This document shows positions 38,361-46,953 of a stretch of 64,000 nt of DNA, in pieces. The position numbers and the translations under genes are program-made. Source of the DNA: WM-3-3 sp041660045. GTDB lineage: Bacteria > Pseudomonadota > Gammaproteobacteria > Methylococcales > Methylomonadaceae. Below the pieces are notes generated by a model. It saw nothing but the letters and a program-made list of their open reading frames with translations, made no database searches and was not told the DNA's origin. Position 1 is the stretch's first letter. Each line of letters begins with the position of its first letter. The DNA is taken from contig JBAZXA010000001.1 in the NCBI GenBank assembly GCA_041660045.1, forward strand, positions 310,001 through 374,000, read 5' to 3'.

Positions 38361-38936
38361 TTATAAAGATCTAAGTAAAAAATGAAGAAGGAGAAAAACT
38401 ATTGCTAAGAAAAAAATGGAAATCGCCGCATAACGAATAAAGCAAAACCAAGTCTCACCCTTTTTTACTTTTTCCCATTCATTATCTAGGACTTTATTGC
38501 CTTTAATAGTAACGTCATCTATGGCTCTTTGAACATCAAGCAATTCGCCATTAAATTCAATCAAAAAATTTACTGCTTGAGCTAACTCATCTAATGAGCA
38601 TTTCAGATTAGATTGATCAGCATCTGCAGGATTTAACTTAAGTTTAATTTTATATAAATTCTCAGAAGCTTTATAGCGAAGTTCAGATACTAATTTCTCA
38701 TCCATGTTTAAACAAGTTTGTTCTAAATAATTTTTACCGTATTTTCTAATAGTATCAATAAAAACCGATAATGCCTTAACAGCGGCTAAAATATGAGAAA
38801 GTTCTTCTACAAAAGAATCTATCCAAGCCTTACGAAATTCAGATATTTTGGATTCCTTTGCCAATGTAATAGTTATAACAGAGACCACCGATGTAATAAT
38901 TAAAGTCAAAATTGGAACAAAAAAAGAATCTTGCAT
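38361..38936 (-). CDS. two-TM membrane protein of unknown function
   Basis: A 191-residue protein with TM helices at about 6-26 and 167-189. They flank a charged, mostly helical cytoplasmic segment containing KISEFRKAWIDSFVEELSH. That sequence recurs in uncharacterised accessory membrane proteins, but I cannot name a family. Composition is much more AT-rich than the neighbours, and empty AT-rich DNA lies on both sides, which suggests horizontal acquisition. No partner gene is adjacent. Confidence 0.65.
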   Translation of the reverse strand: MQDSFFVPILTLIITSVVSVITITLAKESKISEFRKAWIDSFVEELSHILAAVKALSVFIDTIRKYGKNYLEQTCLNMDEKLVSELRYKASENLYKIKLKLNPADADQSNLKCSLDELAQAVNFLIEFNGELLDVQRAIDDVTIKGNKVLDNEWEKVKKGETWFCFIRYAAISIFFLAIVFLLLHFLLRSL

Positions 38937-39363
38937 TTAAACCTCATTAACATTTTAGAAAAATTTCTCATCACCAGTAGTCACAACAAAATAGAGCCGT
39001 ACAAAATATATTAATAAACACTTTACTAATAACTGATAAAACTTCATTGGCTAATATAAGGCATGAAAAAGCACTAGAAAATAAACTTTTAAACACATAA
39101 CAAATTTATTGTCATCCAAAAAATAATTTTCAAACCTTAATAAAATTTACTTTAGGTTTTACTAATGCCTCCGGCGGCCACTGCGTTGGCTGGCTGTATT
39201 GGCTTCTGGGGGTTAGGTGTTTTTGGCGTCAGTGTGTCGTTTTTTTATAAATGTTTCAGCCCTGCGGGATGTGTAAAAAACTGAACATTACTCTGCCAGC
39301 TATAATATATCGCCACTAGTTCTTAATGCTATGCAAAATCGGCACCTTTAGAATTCATTTAAT
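38937..39363. other. AT-rich intergenic region with a short GC-rich repeat-like patch
   Basis: About 430 bases without a supported gene. A GC-richer patch at about 39170-39195 (ggcggccactgcgttggc) matches 16 of 18 bases of a patch at about 38318-38335 (ggcggcctctgcgtgggc). The two flank the two-TM gene. The rest is featureless AT-rich DNA. Confidence 0.4.
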
Positions 39364-39930
39364 TTAATTGACACTTTGCTGCTGCCATCGCTGCCGTGAT
39401 AAACGATACAAACAATGCAGGCTTAAGGGATGATCTGCTGGCACTCTAGGATGTGCAAAAATCAGTGAGTCTTGCTGCATTGCCAAACGCTGCATGACGG
39501 CTTGGGATTTGTTGTTGCTTAATGCTGTAAAGGCTATGATTTCCGGTAACCTTAAGTCTTCAAAGCCAACCTTGAGTGCTGCCCTAGCCGCTTCAGTCGC
39601 TAAACCCAAGCCCCAATATTGATAGCCTAGCCGCCAACCAATTTCCACGCAGGGTTTAAACGGCAAATCCGCACTGGGGATGTGTAAGCCCACGTAGCCA
39701 ATAAAAGCTGATTGCGTTTTTAATTCAACGGCCCAAAAACCCCAGCCTCGCTCTGCTATCAGGCCTGCACAACGCTCGGCCATGGCATCGCTTTGTTGTG
39801 TGCTTAAAACACTAGGCATAAATTGCATCACCCGGGGATCTGCATTCATAGTGGCAAAGCTTGCGCGGTCTTGGGGTTGCCATTGCCTTAACATCAGCCT
39901 AGCTGTCTCTATGGTTATTATAGGTATCAT
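39364..39930 (-). CDS. GNAT family N-acetyltransferase, RimJ/RimL type
   Basis: A 188-residue acetyltransferase. The N-terminus ETARLMLRQWQPQD is typical of the RimJ/RimL (Acetyltransf_3) branch. The acetyl-CoA loop is in GWRLGYQYWGLGLATEAARA (about 97-116). A conserved Asn precedes the C-terminal strand (ALSNNKSQAVMQRL). The substrate, whether a protein N-terminus or a small molecule, is unknown. It is divergent from nrdJa. Confidence 0.88.
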   Translation of the reverse strand: MIPIITIETARLMLRQWQPQDRASFATMNADPRVMQFMPSVLSTQQSDAMAERCAGLIAERGWGFWAVELKTQSAFIGYVGLHIPSADLPFKPCVEIGWRLGYQYWGLGLATEAARAALKVGFEDLRLPEIIAFTALSNNKSQAVMQRLAMQQDSLIFAHPRVPADHPLSLHCLYRLSRQRWQQQSVN

Positions 39931-40021
39931 AAAATTTGTTAGGTCGGCCTTTAAAATGGAAAATGAATGAAAAATCCTAGTATTTTAAGCACTTGCAAAT
40001 AATATTTTTTTGAGTCGCATA

Positions 40022-40037
40022 ACACAATATATTGTGT
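40022..40037. promoter_or_regulatory. NrdR box 1
   Basis: Perfect palindrome ACACAATATATTGTGT, identical to the NrdR consensus acaCwAtATaTwGtgt. It is 84 bases before the nrdJa start. NrdR represses ribonucleotide reductase genes in response to dATP/ATP. Confidence 0.85.
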
Positions 40038-40052
40038 TAATATTTCAAAAAA

Positions 40053-40068
40053 TAACTATATATCGATT
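40053..40068. promoter_or_regulatory. NrdR box 2 (degenerate)
   Basis: TAACTATATATCGATT matches 11 of 16 positions of the NrdR consensus. Its centre is exactly 31 bp from box 1, the usual three-turn spacing of paired NrdR boxes. The spacing is the main support. Confidence 0.6.
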
Positions 40069-40121
40069 TAAAGCCACAGTAGCCTGCTGTATTTTTGAAT
40101 ACTATTATCCGAGATAAGCCC

Positions 40122-42272
40122 ATGACAGCCAAACTTCATATCGTTACCCAAGCAGTCACTGAAATCCCCTTTCAAGATGCCTCCGTGGATATTTGGGATA
40201 CCAAATATCGTTTAAAAACTAAAGATGGCATAGCTATTGATGTGGCCATTGACGATACTTATCAGCGCGTTGCCAAAGCCTTGTCGGAAGTGGAAAAAGG
40301 TAAAGCCAAGCAAGAAAAATATTATAAAGAGTTTTTGTGGGCATTGCGCCAAGGTGCTATACCAGCAGGCCGGATTATCTCCAACGCGGGTGCATTGGAA
40401 CATAAACCGGCAACGTCCACTATTAATTGTACTGTTTCTGGCACGGTAGCCGATTCAATGGATGATATTTTAGGCAAAGTGCATGAAGCGGGGCTAACTT
40501 TAAAAGCGGGCTGTGGTATTGGTTATGAGTTTTCTACTTTACGGCCTAAAAATGCATATGTTTCTGGTGCTGGCGCTTATACCTCAGGGCCGCTATCGTT
40601 TATGGATATATATGACAAAATGTGCTTTACGGTTTCTTCAGCTGGCGGCAGGCGTGGCGCACAAATGGGCACATTTGATGTAGGCCATCCTGATGTTATT
40701 GAGTTTATCCGCGCTAAGCGTGAAGATGGCCGCTTACGCCAGTTTAATTTGTCCTTATTGATCACTGCTGAATTTGTGGAAGCCGTTAAAAATGACCAGC
40801 CTTGGCATTTATCTTTTCCTATTTCAGAAAAAGAAGCCCAACTTGAGCAAACGGATTTAAATGACAGCAGTCAAATAGTTTGGCGGGAATTTCCATGTAC
40901 GGAAAATTATATAGTCAATGCGGATGGCTTAGTTGCTTGCCGCATTAGTAAAACCTTACCTGCCCGCAGATTGTGGGACATCATCATGAGTTCTACTTAT
41001 GATTACGCGGAACCTGGCTTCATACTCATTGATAAAGTCAACGAGATGAACAATAACTGGTTCTGCGAGAAAATCCGGGCTACTAACCCTTGTGGAGAAC
41101 AACCCCTGCCCCCTTATGGCAGTTGTTTATTAGGCTCAATTAACCTAACCCGTTTTGTTAAAAAGCCGTTTACCACTGAGGCTTATTTTGATTGGGAAAA
41201 CTATGGTAAAACCGTACAAATTTTTACTCGTATGCTAGATAACGTAGTTGAGATTAATGGTTTACCGCTATCACAGCAACGTGATGAAATTACTAGCAAA
41301 CGCCGTCATGGCATGGGCTATTTAGGCTTGGGCTCCACCGTAACGATGTTGGGTTTGCGTTATGGAGACAGTGCCTCGTTAGAATTTACTGAGCAAGTCA
41401 CTCGGGTTTTAGCGGTGGAAGGTTGGAAAGCCGGGTTAGACTTGGCTAAAGAAAAAGGTGCGGCGCCGATTATGGAGCAAAGCTTTACCGTAACGGGTGA
41501 AATGCTACATAAACGCCCAGAAATGCAAAACGACGGTTATCAACTCGGTGATAAAATTGCCGGAAAAGTATTACATGCCAAATACAGCCGTTATATGCAA
41601 CAACTGGCCACTATAGAACCCGACCTGATTGAACAGCTAAGCCAAGTTGGCGCACGCTTTACCCACCATAGTTCAATTGCACCAACGGGTACTATTTCTT
41701 TGTCTTTAGCCAATAATGCCAGTAACGGTATAGAGCCCAGTTTTGCCCATCATTATTCGCGTAATGTTATCCGTGCTGGTAAAAAATCTAAAGAAAAAGT
41801 CGATGTGTTTTCTTTTGAACTGCTCGCCTATCGGCATTTAGTTAATCCCCAGGCTATGCCTTATAGTGATGATGTAAACCATCAATTGCCGGATTATTTT
41901 GTTGCGGCGGACGACATTACCCCCAAACAACATGTTGATATACAAGCTGCTGCACAAAAATGGATAGATTCATCGATCTCCAAAACCGCCAATGTGCCAA
42001 CCGACTACCCTTATGAAGATTTTAAATCGATTTACGAATATGCTTACGATAAAGGCTTAAAAGGTTGCACCACTTTCCGTTTTAACCCTGAAGTTTTTCA
42101 AGGTGTTTTGGTCAAGGAGTCTGATCTTGAAAACACCATTTATCAATTTACCTTGGACGATGGCCAAATTGTTGAGTTTAAAGGCAATGAGGAAATTGAA
42201 TACGATGGTGAAATCCATACTGCCGCCAATTTGTTTGATGCCCTGAAAGAAGGCTATTACGGAAAGTTTTAA
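40122..42272 (+). CDS. nrdJa: adenosylcobalamin-dependent (class II) ribonucleotide reductase, large part NrdJa
   Basis: About 716 residues of the oxygen-independent class II reductase, which makes deoxyribonucleotides using coenzyme B12. Family segments: STINCTVSGTV with the N-terminal active Cys, LKAGCGIGYEFSTLRP, TNPCGEQPLPPYGSCLLGSI with the radical Cys region, and APTGTISLSLANNASNGIEP. The ATG at 40122 has GAGATAAG upstream; an in-frame ATG at 40095 lacks an RBS. The C-terminal redox domain is encoded separately by nrdJb, 11 bases downstream, as in Pseudomonas. Paired NrdR boxes precede it. Confidence 0.93.
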   Translation: MTAKLHIVTQAVTEIPFQDASVDIWDTKYRLKTKDGIAIDVAIDDTYQRVAKALSEVEKGKAKQEKYYKEFLWALRQGAIPAGRIISNAGALEHKPATSTINCTVSGTVADSMDDILGKVHEAGLTLKAGCGIGYEFSTLRPKNAYVSGAGAYTSGPLSFMDIYDKMCFTVSSAGGRRGAQMGTFDVGHPDVIEFIRAKREDGRLRQFNLSLLITAEFVEAVKNDQPWHLSFPISEKEAQLEQTDLNDSSQIVWREFPCTENYIVNADGLVACRISKTLPARRLWDIIMSSTYDYAEPGFILIDKVNEMNNNWFCEKIRATNPCGEQPLPPYGSCLLGSINLTRFVKKPFTTEAYFDWENYGKTVQIFTRMLDNVVEINGLPLSQQRDEITSKRRHGMGYLGLGSTVTMLGLRYGDSASLEFTEQVTRVLAVEGWKAGLDLAKEKGAAPIMEQSFTVTGEMLHKRPEMQNDGYQLGDKIAGKVLHAKYSRYMQQLATIEPDLIEQLSQVGARFTHHSSIAPTGTISLSLANNASNGIEPSFAHHYSRNVIRAGKKSKEKVDVFSFELLAYRHLVNPQAMPYSDDVNHQLPDYFVAADDITPKQHVDIQAAAQKWIDSSISKTANVPTDYPYEDFKSIYEYAYDKGLKGCTTFRFNPEVFQGVLVKESDLENTIYQFTLDDGQIVEFKGNEEIEYDGEIHTAANLFDALKEGYYGKF

Positions 42273-42283
42273 GGAGCACCGCA

Positions 42284-42970
42284 ATGACACATAAAATTGA
42301 AAAGAAAATCATGGGCTATAAAGTGCTCAGCAGCGAAGATAAAGCCGCTAATGAGCAAGCACTTAACGATGCTAAGCTACGTGATTTGGAAAGCATGCAT
42401 GAAAAAGTCGAGCGTCCGGAAGTGTTGTTAGGCTCTACTTACAAAATCAAAACCCCGCAATCGGAACATGCCCTGTACATTACCATTAACGACATGATCC
42501 TGAATGAAGGCACTACGCATGAAGAGCGCCGCCCCTACGAAATTTTTATAAACTCCAAAAATATGGAGCATTTCCAATGGGTTTTAGCGCTCACCCGAGT
42601 GATTTCAGCGGTATTCCGCAAGGGTGGTGACGCCTGTTTTTTGGTTGAAGAGATGAAAGCTGTATTCGATCCGCGCGGTGGCTATTTTAAAAAAGGCGGT
42701 GTCTTCATGCCTTCTTTAGTTGCTGAAATTGGCTATGCCATAGAATCGCATTTAAAGCACATCGGCATGATCAAACCAGAAGCGATGACTGACCACCAAA
42801 AACAGTTTTTAGCGGAAAAACGCCGGGAATTTGAAGCCCAACACGGCAGTTCAGAAGCCCAAGCCTTCCCTGAAAAAGCCTTGCTTTGCAATAAATGCAG
42901 TACTAAAGCCATGGTGTTAATGGATGGTTGTATGACTTGTTTGAATTGTGGCGATAGTAAGTGCTCTTAA
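42284..42970 (+). CDS. nrdJb: class II ribonucleotide reductase C-terminal subunit NrdJb
   Basis: A 228-residue protein corresponding to the C-terminal part of unsplit NrdJ. It contains a TSCPD-like domain (ITINDMILNEGTTHEERRPY through FRKGGDACFLVEEMKAVF). It ends in a cysteine-rich tail (LLCNKCSTKAMVLMDGCMTC, then LNCGDSKCS). The tail supplies the thiols that re-reduce the NrdJa active site and probably also a zinc site. AAGGAG stands 9 bases before the ATG, overlapping the end of nrdJa, so the two are co-translated. Confidence 0.92.
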   Translation: MTHKIEKKIMGYKVLSSEDKAANEQALNDAKLRDLESMHEKVERPEVLLGSTYKIKTPQSEHALYITINDMILNEGTTHEERRPYEIFINSKNMEHFQWVLALTRVISAVFRKGGDACFLVEEMKAVFDPRGGYFKKGGVFMPSLVAEIGYAIESHLKHIGMIKPEAMTDHQKQFLAEKRREFEAQHGSSEAQAFPEKALLCNKCSTKAMVLMDGCMTCLNCGDSKCS

Positions 42971-43076
42971 GGCTAACTGTTGTTAACAGGGTATCAGCAG
43001 TATAGCCGTTCCCCCTAGTTTGGCTAACCAAGGTAGGGAAATACCATTAAGACAAGTTACTTTAGTCCTGATACGC

Positions 43077-43646
43077 CTAACTTTTGTGATACAAAGACAG
43101 CACTTGTTTAACGTAGTTTTGGGTTTCCGGATATGGCGGAATAGTATTACCGTATTTGATGACAGCATTCTCGCCTGCGTTGTAGGCAGCTACCGCTAAA
43201 TGCAAGTTAGAATTAAACAAGGTCAGTAAATCTTTTAGGTAACGGGTCCCACCATTAATATTTTGGTCAGGGTCTCGTCTATCTATAACGCCATAACGTT
43301 TAGCTGTACCCGGCATCAATTGCATTAGACCTACCGCCCCTGCTGAGGAAATGGCGGTTGCGTCATAAGCTGATTCAGCTTGAATTACAGCATGCAGCAA
43401 CTTTTCATCAACTTGATGACGATTGGCAGCCTTAGAAACTAATTCGAGGTATTTTTGCTTGTTCAAACTGGCATAAGGCAAGGCTTTTTCATAACTTTTC
43501 GGACGAGTCCTGATGATACGTTTGTAGAGGTTGCTTTTAGGCTCATCGGTGTAATAGACCCTTCCACCTGAGTCTACATATTTATAGACATCCGCCCATA
43601 CATGGTTGGCTACAAAGCACATTGAGAATAGGATTAGCCGTAACAT
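43077..43646 (-). CDS. lytic transglycosylase with DUF4124 domain
   Basis: A 189-residue periplasmic protein. The signal peptide (1-18, ending VWA) is followed by a short DUF4124-like segment (DVYKYVDSGGRVYYTDEP). The SLT domain has catalytic Glu in IQAESAYDATAISSAGAVGL, the MQLMPGTA motif and AAYNAGENAV. It should cleave peptidoglycan glycan strands with 1,6-anhydro product formation. It is the last gene of the minus-strand dusA-folE-hemH-mutS-like run, 77 bases after the MutS-like gene. Confidence 0.92.
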   Translation of the reverse strand: MLRLILFSMCFVANHVWADVYKYVDSGGRVYYTDEPKSNLYKRIIRTRPKSYEKALPYASLNKQKYLELVSKAANRHQVDEKLLHAVIQAESAYDATAISSAGAVGLMQLMPGTAKRYGVIDRRDPDQNINGGTRYLKDLLTLFNSNLHLAVAAYNAGENAVIKYGNTIPPYPETQNYVKQVLSLYHKS

Positions 43647-43723
43647 TTATGTGTTCCAATCGATTCACTATCAGAAGTTTTTGATTTAAGTGTAGCTGTA
43701 ATGAAATAAAGTTCAATAAACTA

Positions 43724-45319
43724 TCATTTTGAATGGGAAAGATAATTATCTATATCCTCTTTAGAAAAACCGATTTTTTTAGCGACACGATCGGCATGAC
43801 TGACACGGGAAATACCCGGGATCAATTTATAAGTTGGCGCATCATTGGCAAATTCAACTTGTTTAGCTGAACCTATCCCTTGCTTAACAAAATGATCAAC
43901 TAATTGGTGGTTGTGGGTGATCAATATTGTACTACTAGCTTTACGGTAAAAGCCGTCTAATACATTGGTGGATGATTCCATTTTTTCTTCAAACGTTGTA
44001 CCTTCAGATAATTCATCAAGCACCACCAGACTCTGCGCGGTGGTGGCTAAAAAAATATCCCTGGTGCGTTTTAGTTCTGTTCCAAAACGACCTTCCCCAT
44101 CATCCAAATGACTAATTTCAGGGGCTTGGTAAAATATTTTATCGGCTACGCTTAGTTTTGCAGTTTGTGCCGGCACATAACAACCAATTTGAGCTAACAC
44201 TTGTATTTGTGTAATTGTTTTACAAAATGCAGTTTTGCCGCCGCTGTTGGGGCCTGTAATAAAAACAAGACGTTCACTTGTCATGTTAAAATCATTACCG
44301 ACATAATTGCTATTTTGCTTGCCAAGTACTGGATTTTTAACGGCCACAAGATGTATCTGGTGCTGCTTAGCCATCTCAAGTTCTGGCATAACAGTAACGC
44401 TGCCAAAGTTTTGGGCAAAGCCTAAAAATGCAAGTAATTCATCAAGCTGGCCTAAGGCTTCTAATGCATCGCCAACTTCTGTGGCATTTTTATAGATATT
44501 TCGTAGCGGAATAATGCAATTGTCCCGGTCAAAGCCGCCCACGATGGGGAAATAAATTAGTAACAAGGGGACGAAAAAAATCGACGCTGTTGAAATCGAT
44601 TGGGCTGAAATTTTAAAAAATGTAGCCGGAAAAAACTCTCCCGTTAACCACAATAAGCCACAAAGTAATGCAATTAATAAGGGCTTAAACAAGCGCGGTG
44701 TAAAAATAATGGCTGGTGAAAACGAGTTTTTCCGATCTTCTTTAGATTGTATGCCTTGTTCTGAAATATAAGCAGGCCCTTGCATTAAAGAATACGCGCG
44801 GCTGTCTGCAAAAGCTGTTATTTTAGAAAATATAGCCTGTAAATAAGGCTGGCTAGGGGTTTGAACGGTCTTTATGTGTTCAACCAAGTTCAGCAGAAGA
44901 CGGGTTCCACGTTTGTATTGCAGATAGCCAAAACCTTCAATTTCGTGCTCGTCCTTTGCGCTTCCAAAAGCACCTAAAAACTCGCCGTATAATAATAAAT
45001 AAAAGTCTTTTTCCTGTTCGGCTGCGGTTTGTACAATGTTTTCTATCGACTGCCTTAAGTCGGCATTATTATTGAGTTCTTCAACGGCATCTTGTTTGGC
45101 TTTAATGCTTTCAATACTATCTAAAGGCGCTGTTAATGACCGATAAAGTATGGTTTGGCCGATGATGGTTTGGCCATGGTTAACACTATCAAAAAGTTCA
45201 TCAATTTCAATTGTATTAAAAGCGCGTTCATCAATTACACCCTCCCCTGTGGGCAGTGACTTATTGATTTTTATTACAGGCCATTGATCTTGCCAACTTT
45301 GTAAAATTGTTTGCTTCAT
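43724..45319 (-). CDS. membrane-embedded MutS-family ATPase
   Basis: A 531-residue MutS-related protein. The N-terminal half resembles the MutS core/clamp helices (ERAFNTIEIDELFDSVNHGQ). Two strongly hydrophobic helices follow (about 213-230 and 240-258). The C-terminal ABC-like ATPase has Walker A FITGPNSGGKTAFCKTI, a Walker B region SLVVLDELSEGTTFEEK, and the switch His in ILITHNHQL. It lacks the mismatch-recognition domain of MutS, so a role in mismatch repair is unlikely; function is unknown. Gaps of 51 bases to hemH and 77 to the transglycosylase gene suggest an operon. Confidence 0.82.
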   Translation of the reverse strand: MKQTILQSWQDQWPVIKINKSLPTGEGVIDERAFNTIEIDELFDSVNHGQTIIGQTILYRSLTAPLDSIESIKAKQDAVEELNNNADLRQSIENIVQTAAEQEKDFYLLLYGEFLGAFGSAKDEHEIEGFGYLQYKRGTRLLLNLVEHIKTVQTPSQPYLQAIFSKITAFADSRAYSLMQGPAYISEQGIQSKEDRKNSFSPAIIFTPRLFKPLLIALLCGLLWLTGEFFPATFFKISAQSISTASIFFVPLLLIYFPIVGGFDRDNCIIPLRNIYKNATEVGDALEALGQLDELLAFLGFAQNFGSVTVMPELEMAKQHQIHLVAVKNPVLGKQNSNYVGNDFNMTSERLVFITGPNSGGKTAFCKTITQIQVLAQIGCYVPAQTAKLSVADKIFYQAPEISHLDDGEGRFGTELKRTRDIFLATTAQSLVVLDELSEGTTFEEKMESSTNVLDGFYRKASSTILITHNHQLVDHFVKQGIGSAKQVEFANDAPTYKLIPGISRVSHADRVAKKIGFSKEDIDNYLSHSK

Positions 45320-45370
45320 TGCCTTAACCCACTAATGGAATTAGCTACAAAGCCGTCAGAATACCATTTA

Positions 45371-46357
45371 TTAAGTGTTTTGTGCCAGTAGGTTAAGCAT
45401 AACACCCACATGCGTATCCGTATCATTTAATGCGGGTATATAGTGATAGGTTTCCCCGCCAGCGGCTATGAATGCAGCTTTGTTTGCAATGGCTATCTCT
45501 TCTAAGGTTTCTAAGCAATCAACGGCAAAACCTGGACACACGACATCTACAGACTTTATGCCTTGTTTGGGCAAATTTTCTAACGTCTCAAGACAATACG
45601 GTTGTAGCCATTCTGCTTTGCCAAAACGCGATTGGAATACCAGCTGCCACTGCCCTGCTTCTAAATTAAGTTTATTGGCAATGAGTTGGGCGGTATTTTG
45701 GCAATGATAAAAATAAGGGTCGCCCCAAGCAGTTAATTGTTTAGGTAAGCCATGAAATGACATGACAAGTAAGGCGTTTTTACCCTGTGTTTGCCATTTT
45801 TGGCTAATTGAAGCTGCAACTGCGGCGATATAATGGACATCTTGATGGTAATCACTGATGAATTTAAAACTGGGTAAATGACGCCATTGGTTAAGTTCCT
45901 TAATCAAGTCATCATAAATAGATGCGCTAGTGGTCGATGAATATTGCGGATACAACGGTAAAACTATTAACGCATCCATGCCTTGTTCTTTAAAAGAGGC
46001 CAGACGCTGGGCAATAGAAGGCTCACCATAGCGCATGGCAAATTCTATTAAAATCGTTTTGTCAGTTAGTTGGCTCCTGACATTTTCTGTCAACTGACGC
46101 GTAAAAAAAGTAAGCGGTGAACCCTGGTCTGTCCAAACTTTTTGGTAAGCTTTTGCCGATTTTTTAGGGCGGAACGGCAAAACAAAGGCATTAAGGATTA
46201 TCCACCATATAAAACGAGGTAGGTTTACAACTCTAGGATCCCCTAAAAATTGCCGTAAAAATTTCCGCACGGCAGAAACTGTTGGCGCACTAGGTGACCC
46301 TAAGTTGACTAGCAAAATACCGGTTTTTTTTTCACTCCCCAGTGTTTTAACTGCCAT
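45371..46357 (-). CDS. hemH: ferrochelatase
   Basis: A 328-residue enzyme inserting Fe2+ into protoporphyrin IX, the last step of protohaem synthesis. Motifs: GILLVNLGSPSAPT at the N-terminus, LPLYPQYSSTTSAS, MSFHGLPKQL with the metal-site His, and VVCPGFAVDCLETLEEI with the second-site residues. No C-terminal membrane anchor is present. It begins 8 bases after folE. Haem supply matters for the cytochromes and aa3 oxidase in this window. Confidence 0.95.
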   Translation of the reverse strand: MAVKTLGSEKKTGILLVNLGSPSAPTVSAVRKFLRQFLGDPRVVNLPRFIWWIILNAFVLPFRPKKSAKAYQKVWTDQGSPLTFFTRQLTENVRSQLTDKTILIEFAMRYGEPSIAQRLASFKEQGMDALIVLPLYPQYSSTTSASIYDDLIKELNQWRHLPSFKFISDYHQDVHYIAAVAASISQKWQTQGKNALLVMSFHGLPKQLTAWGDPYFYHCQNTAQLIANKLNLEAGQWQLVFQSRFGKAEWLQPYCLETLENLPKQGIKSVDVVCPGFAVDCLETLEEIAIANKAAFIAAGGETYHYIPALNDTDTHVGVMLNLLAQNT

Positions 46358-46365
46358 ATAAAATA

Positions 46366-46911
46366 TCAGGCTCGATTGATTAAATTTAAAAATTCTGAAC
46401 GGGTACTGATTTCTTTACGGAAAATACCTGTCATCACAGATGTGGTCATCACGGAATTCTGTTTTTCTACCCCGCGCATCATCATACATAAATGTTTGGC
46501 TTCGATGACAACAGCTACGCCTCTGGCACCGGTTGCCGTTTCTATAGCGTCAGCGATCTGTTTAGTGAGTTTTTCTTGAATTTGTAAGCGTCTGGCATAC
46601 ATATCAATTACGCGTGCTACTTTAGAAAGGCCTAGTACTTTACCTCGGGGTAGATAGCCAACATGGCATTTACCAATAAATGGCAGTAAATGATGTTCGC
46701 ATAATGAATATAACTCAATATTTTTAACGATAACCATATCCTCAGTATCAGCCGTAAATATGGCGCCATTGAGTACCTCATCCAACGATTTTTCATAACC
46801 GTTGGTTAAAAACTTAAACGCTTTAGCGGCACGTTTAGGGGTATCGATCAAACCTTCACGATTTATGTCTTCGCCTACCGCTTGAATAATTTTAGAAAAA
46901 TGAGTTTCCAT
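46366..46911 (-). CDS. folE: GTP cyclohydrolase I
   Basis: A 181-residue type IA enzyme that converts GTP to dihydroneopterin triphosphate for folate synthesis; in methylotrophs other pterins may share this route. The zinc ligands are Cys and His in SLCEHHLLPF and Cys in AKHLCMMMRGV. The family sequence IGKCHVGYLPRGKVLGLSK is present. It lies between dusA (42-base gap) and hemH (8-base gap). Confidence 0.95.
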   Translation of the reverse strand: METHFSKIIQAVGEDINREGLIDTPKRAAKAFKFLTNGYEKSLDEVLNGAIFTADTEDMVIVKNIELYSLCEHHLLPFIGKCHVGYLPRGKVLGLSKVARVIDMYARRLQIQEKLTKQIADAIETATGARGVAVVIEAKHLCMMMRGVEKQNSVMTTSVMTGIFRKEISTRSEFLNLINRA

Positions 46912-46953
46912 GGTTTAAAAATCCTATTTTAAAAAATAACCTGTAAGTATACC

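Noticed and set aside
39931..40121. Cobalamin riboswitch before the B12-dependent reductase genes
   Set aside because: Too short and AT-rich, with no B12-box-like sequence; the NrdR boxes explain the conserved-looking part.
42971..43076. Imperfect stem (CCCTA..TTGG / CCAA..TAGGG) between nrdJb and the transglycosylase gene
   Set aside because: Internal loop and no T-run on either strand, so not called a terminator.
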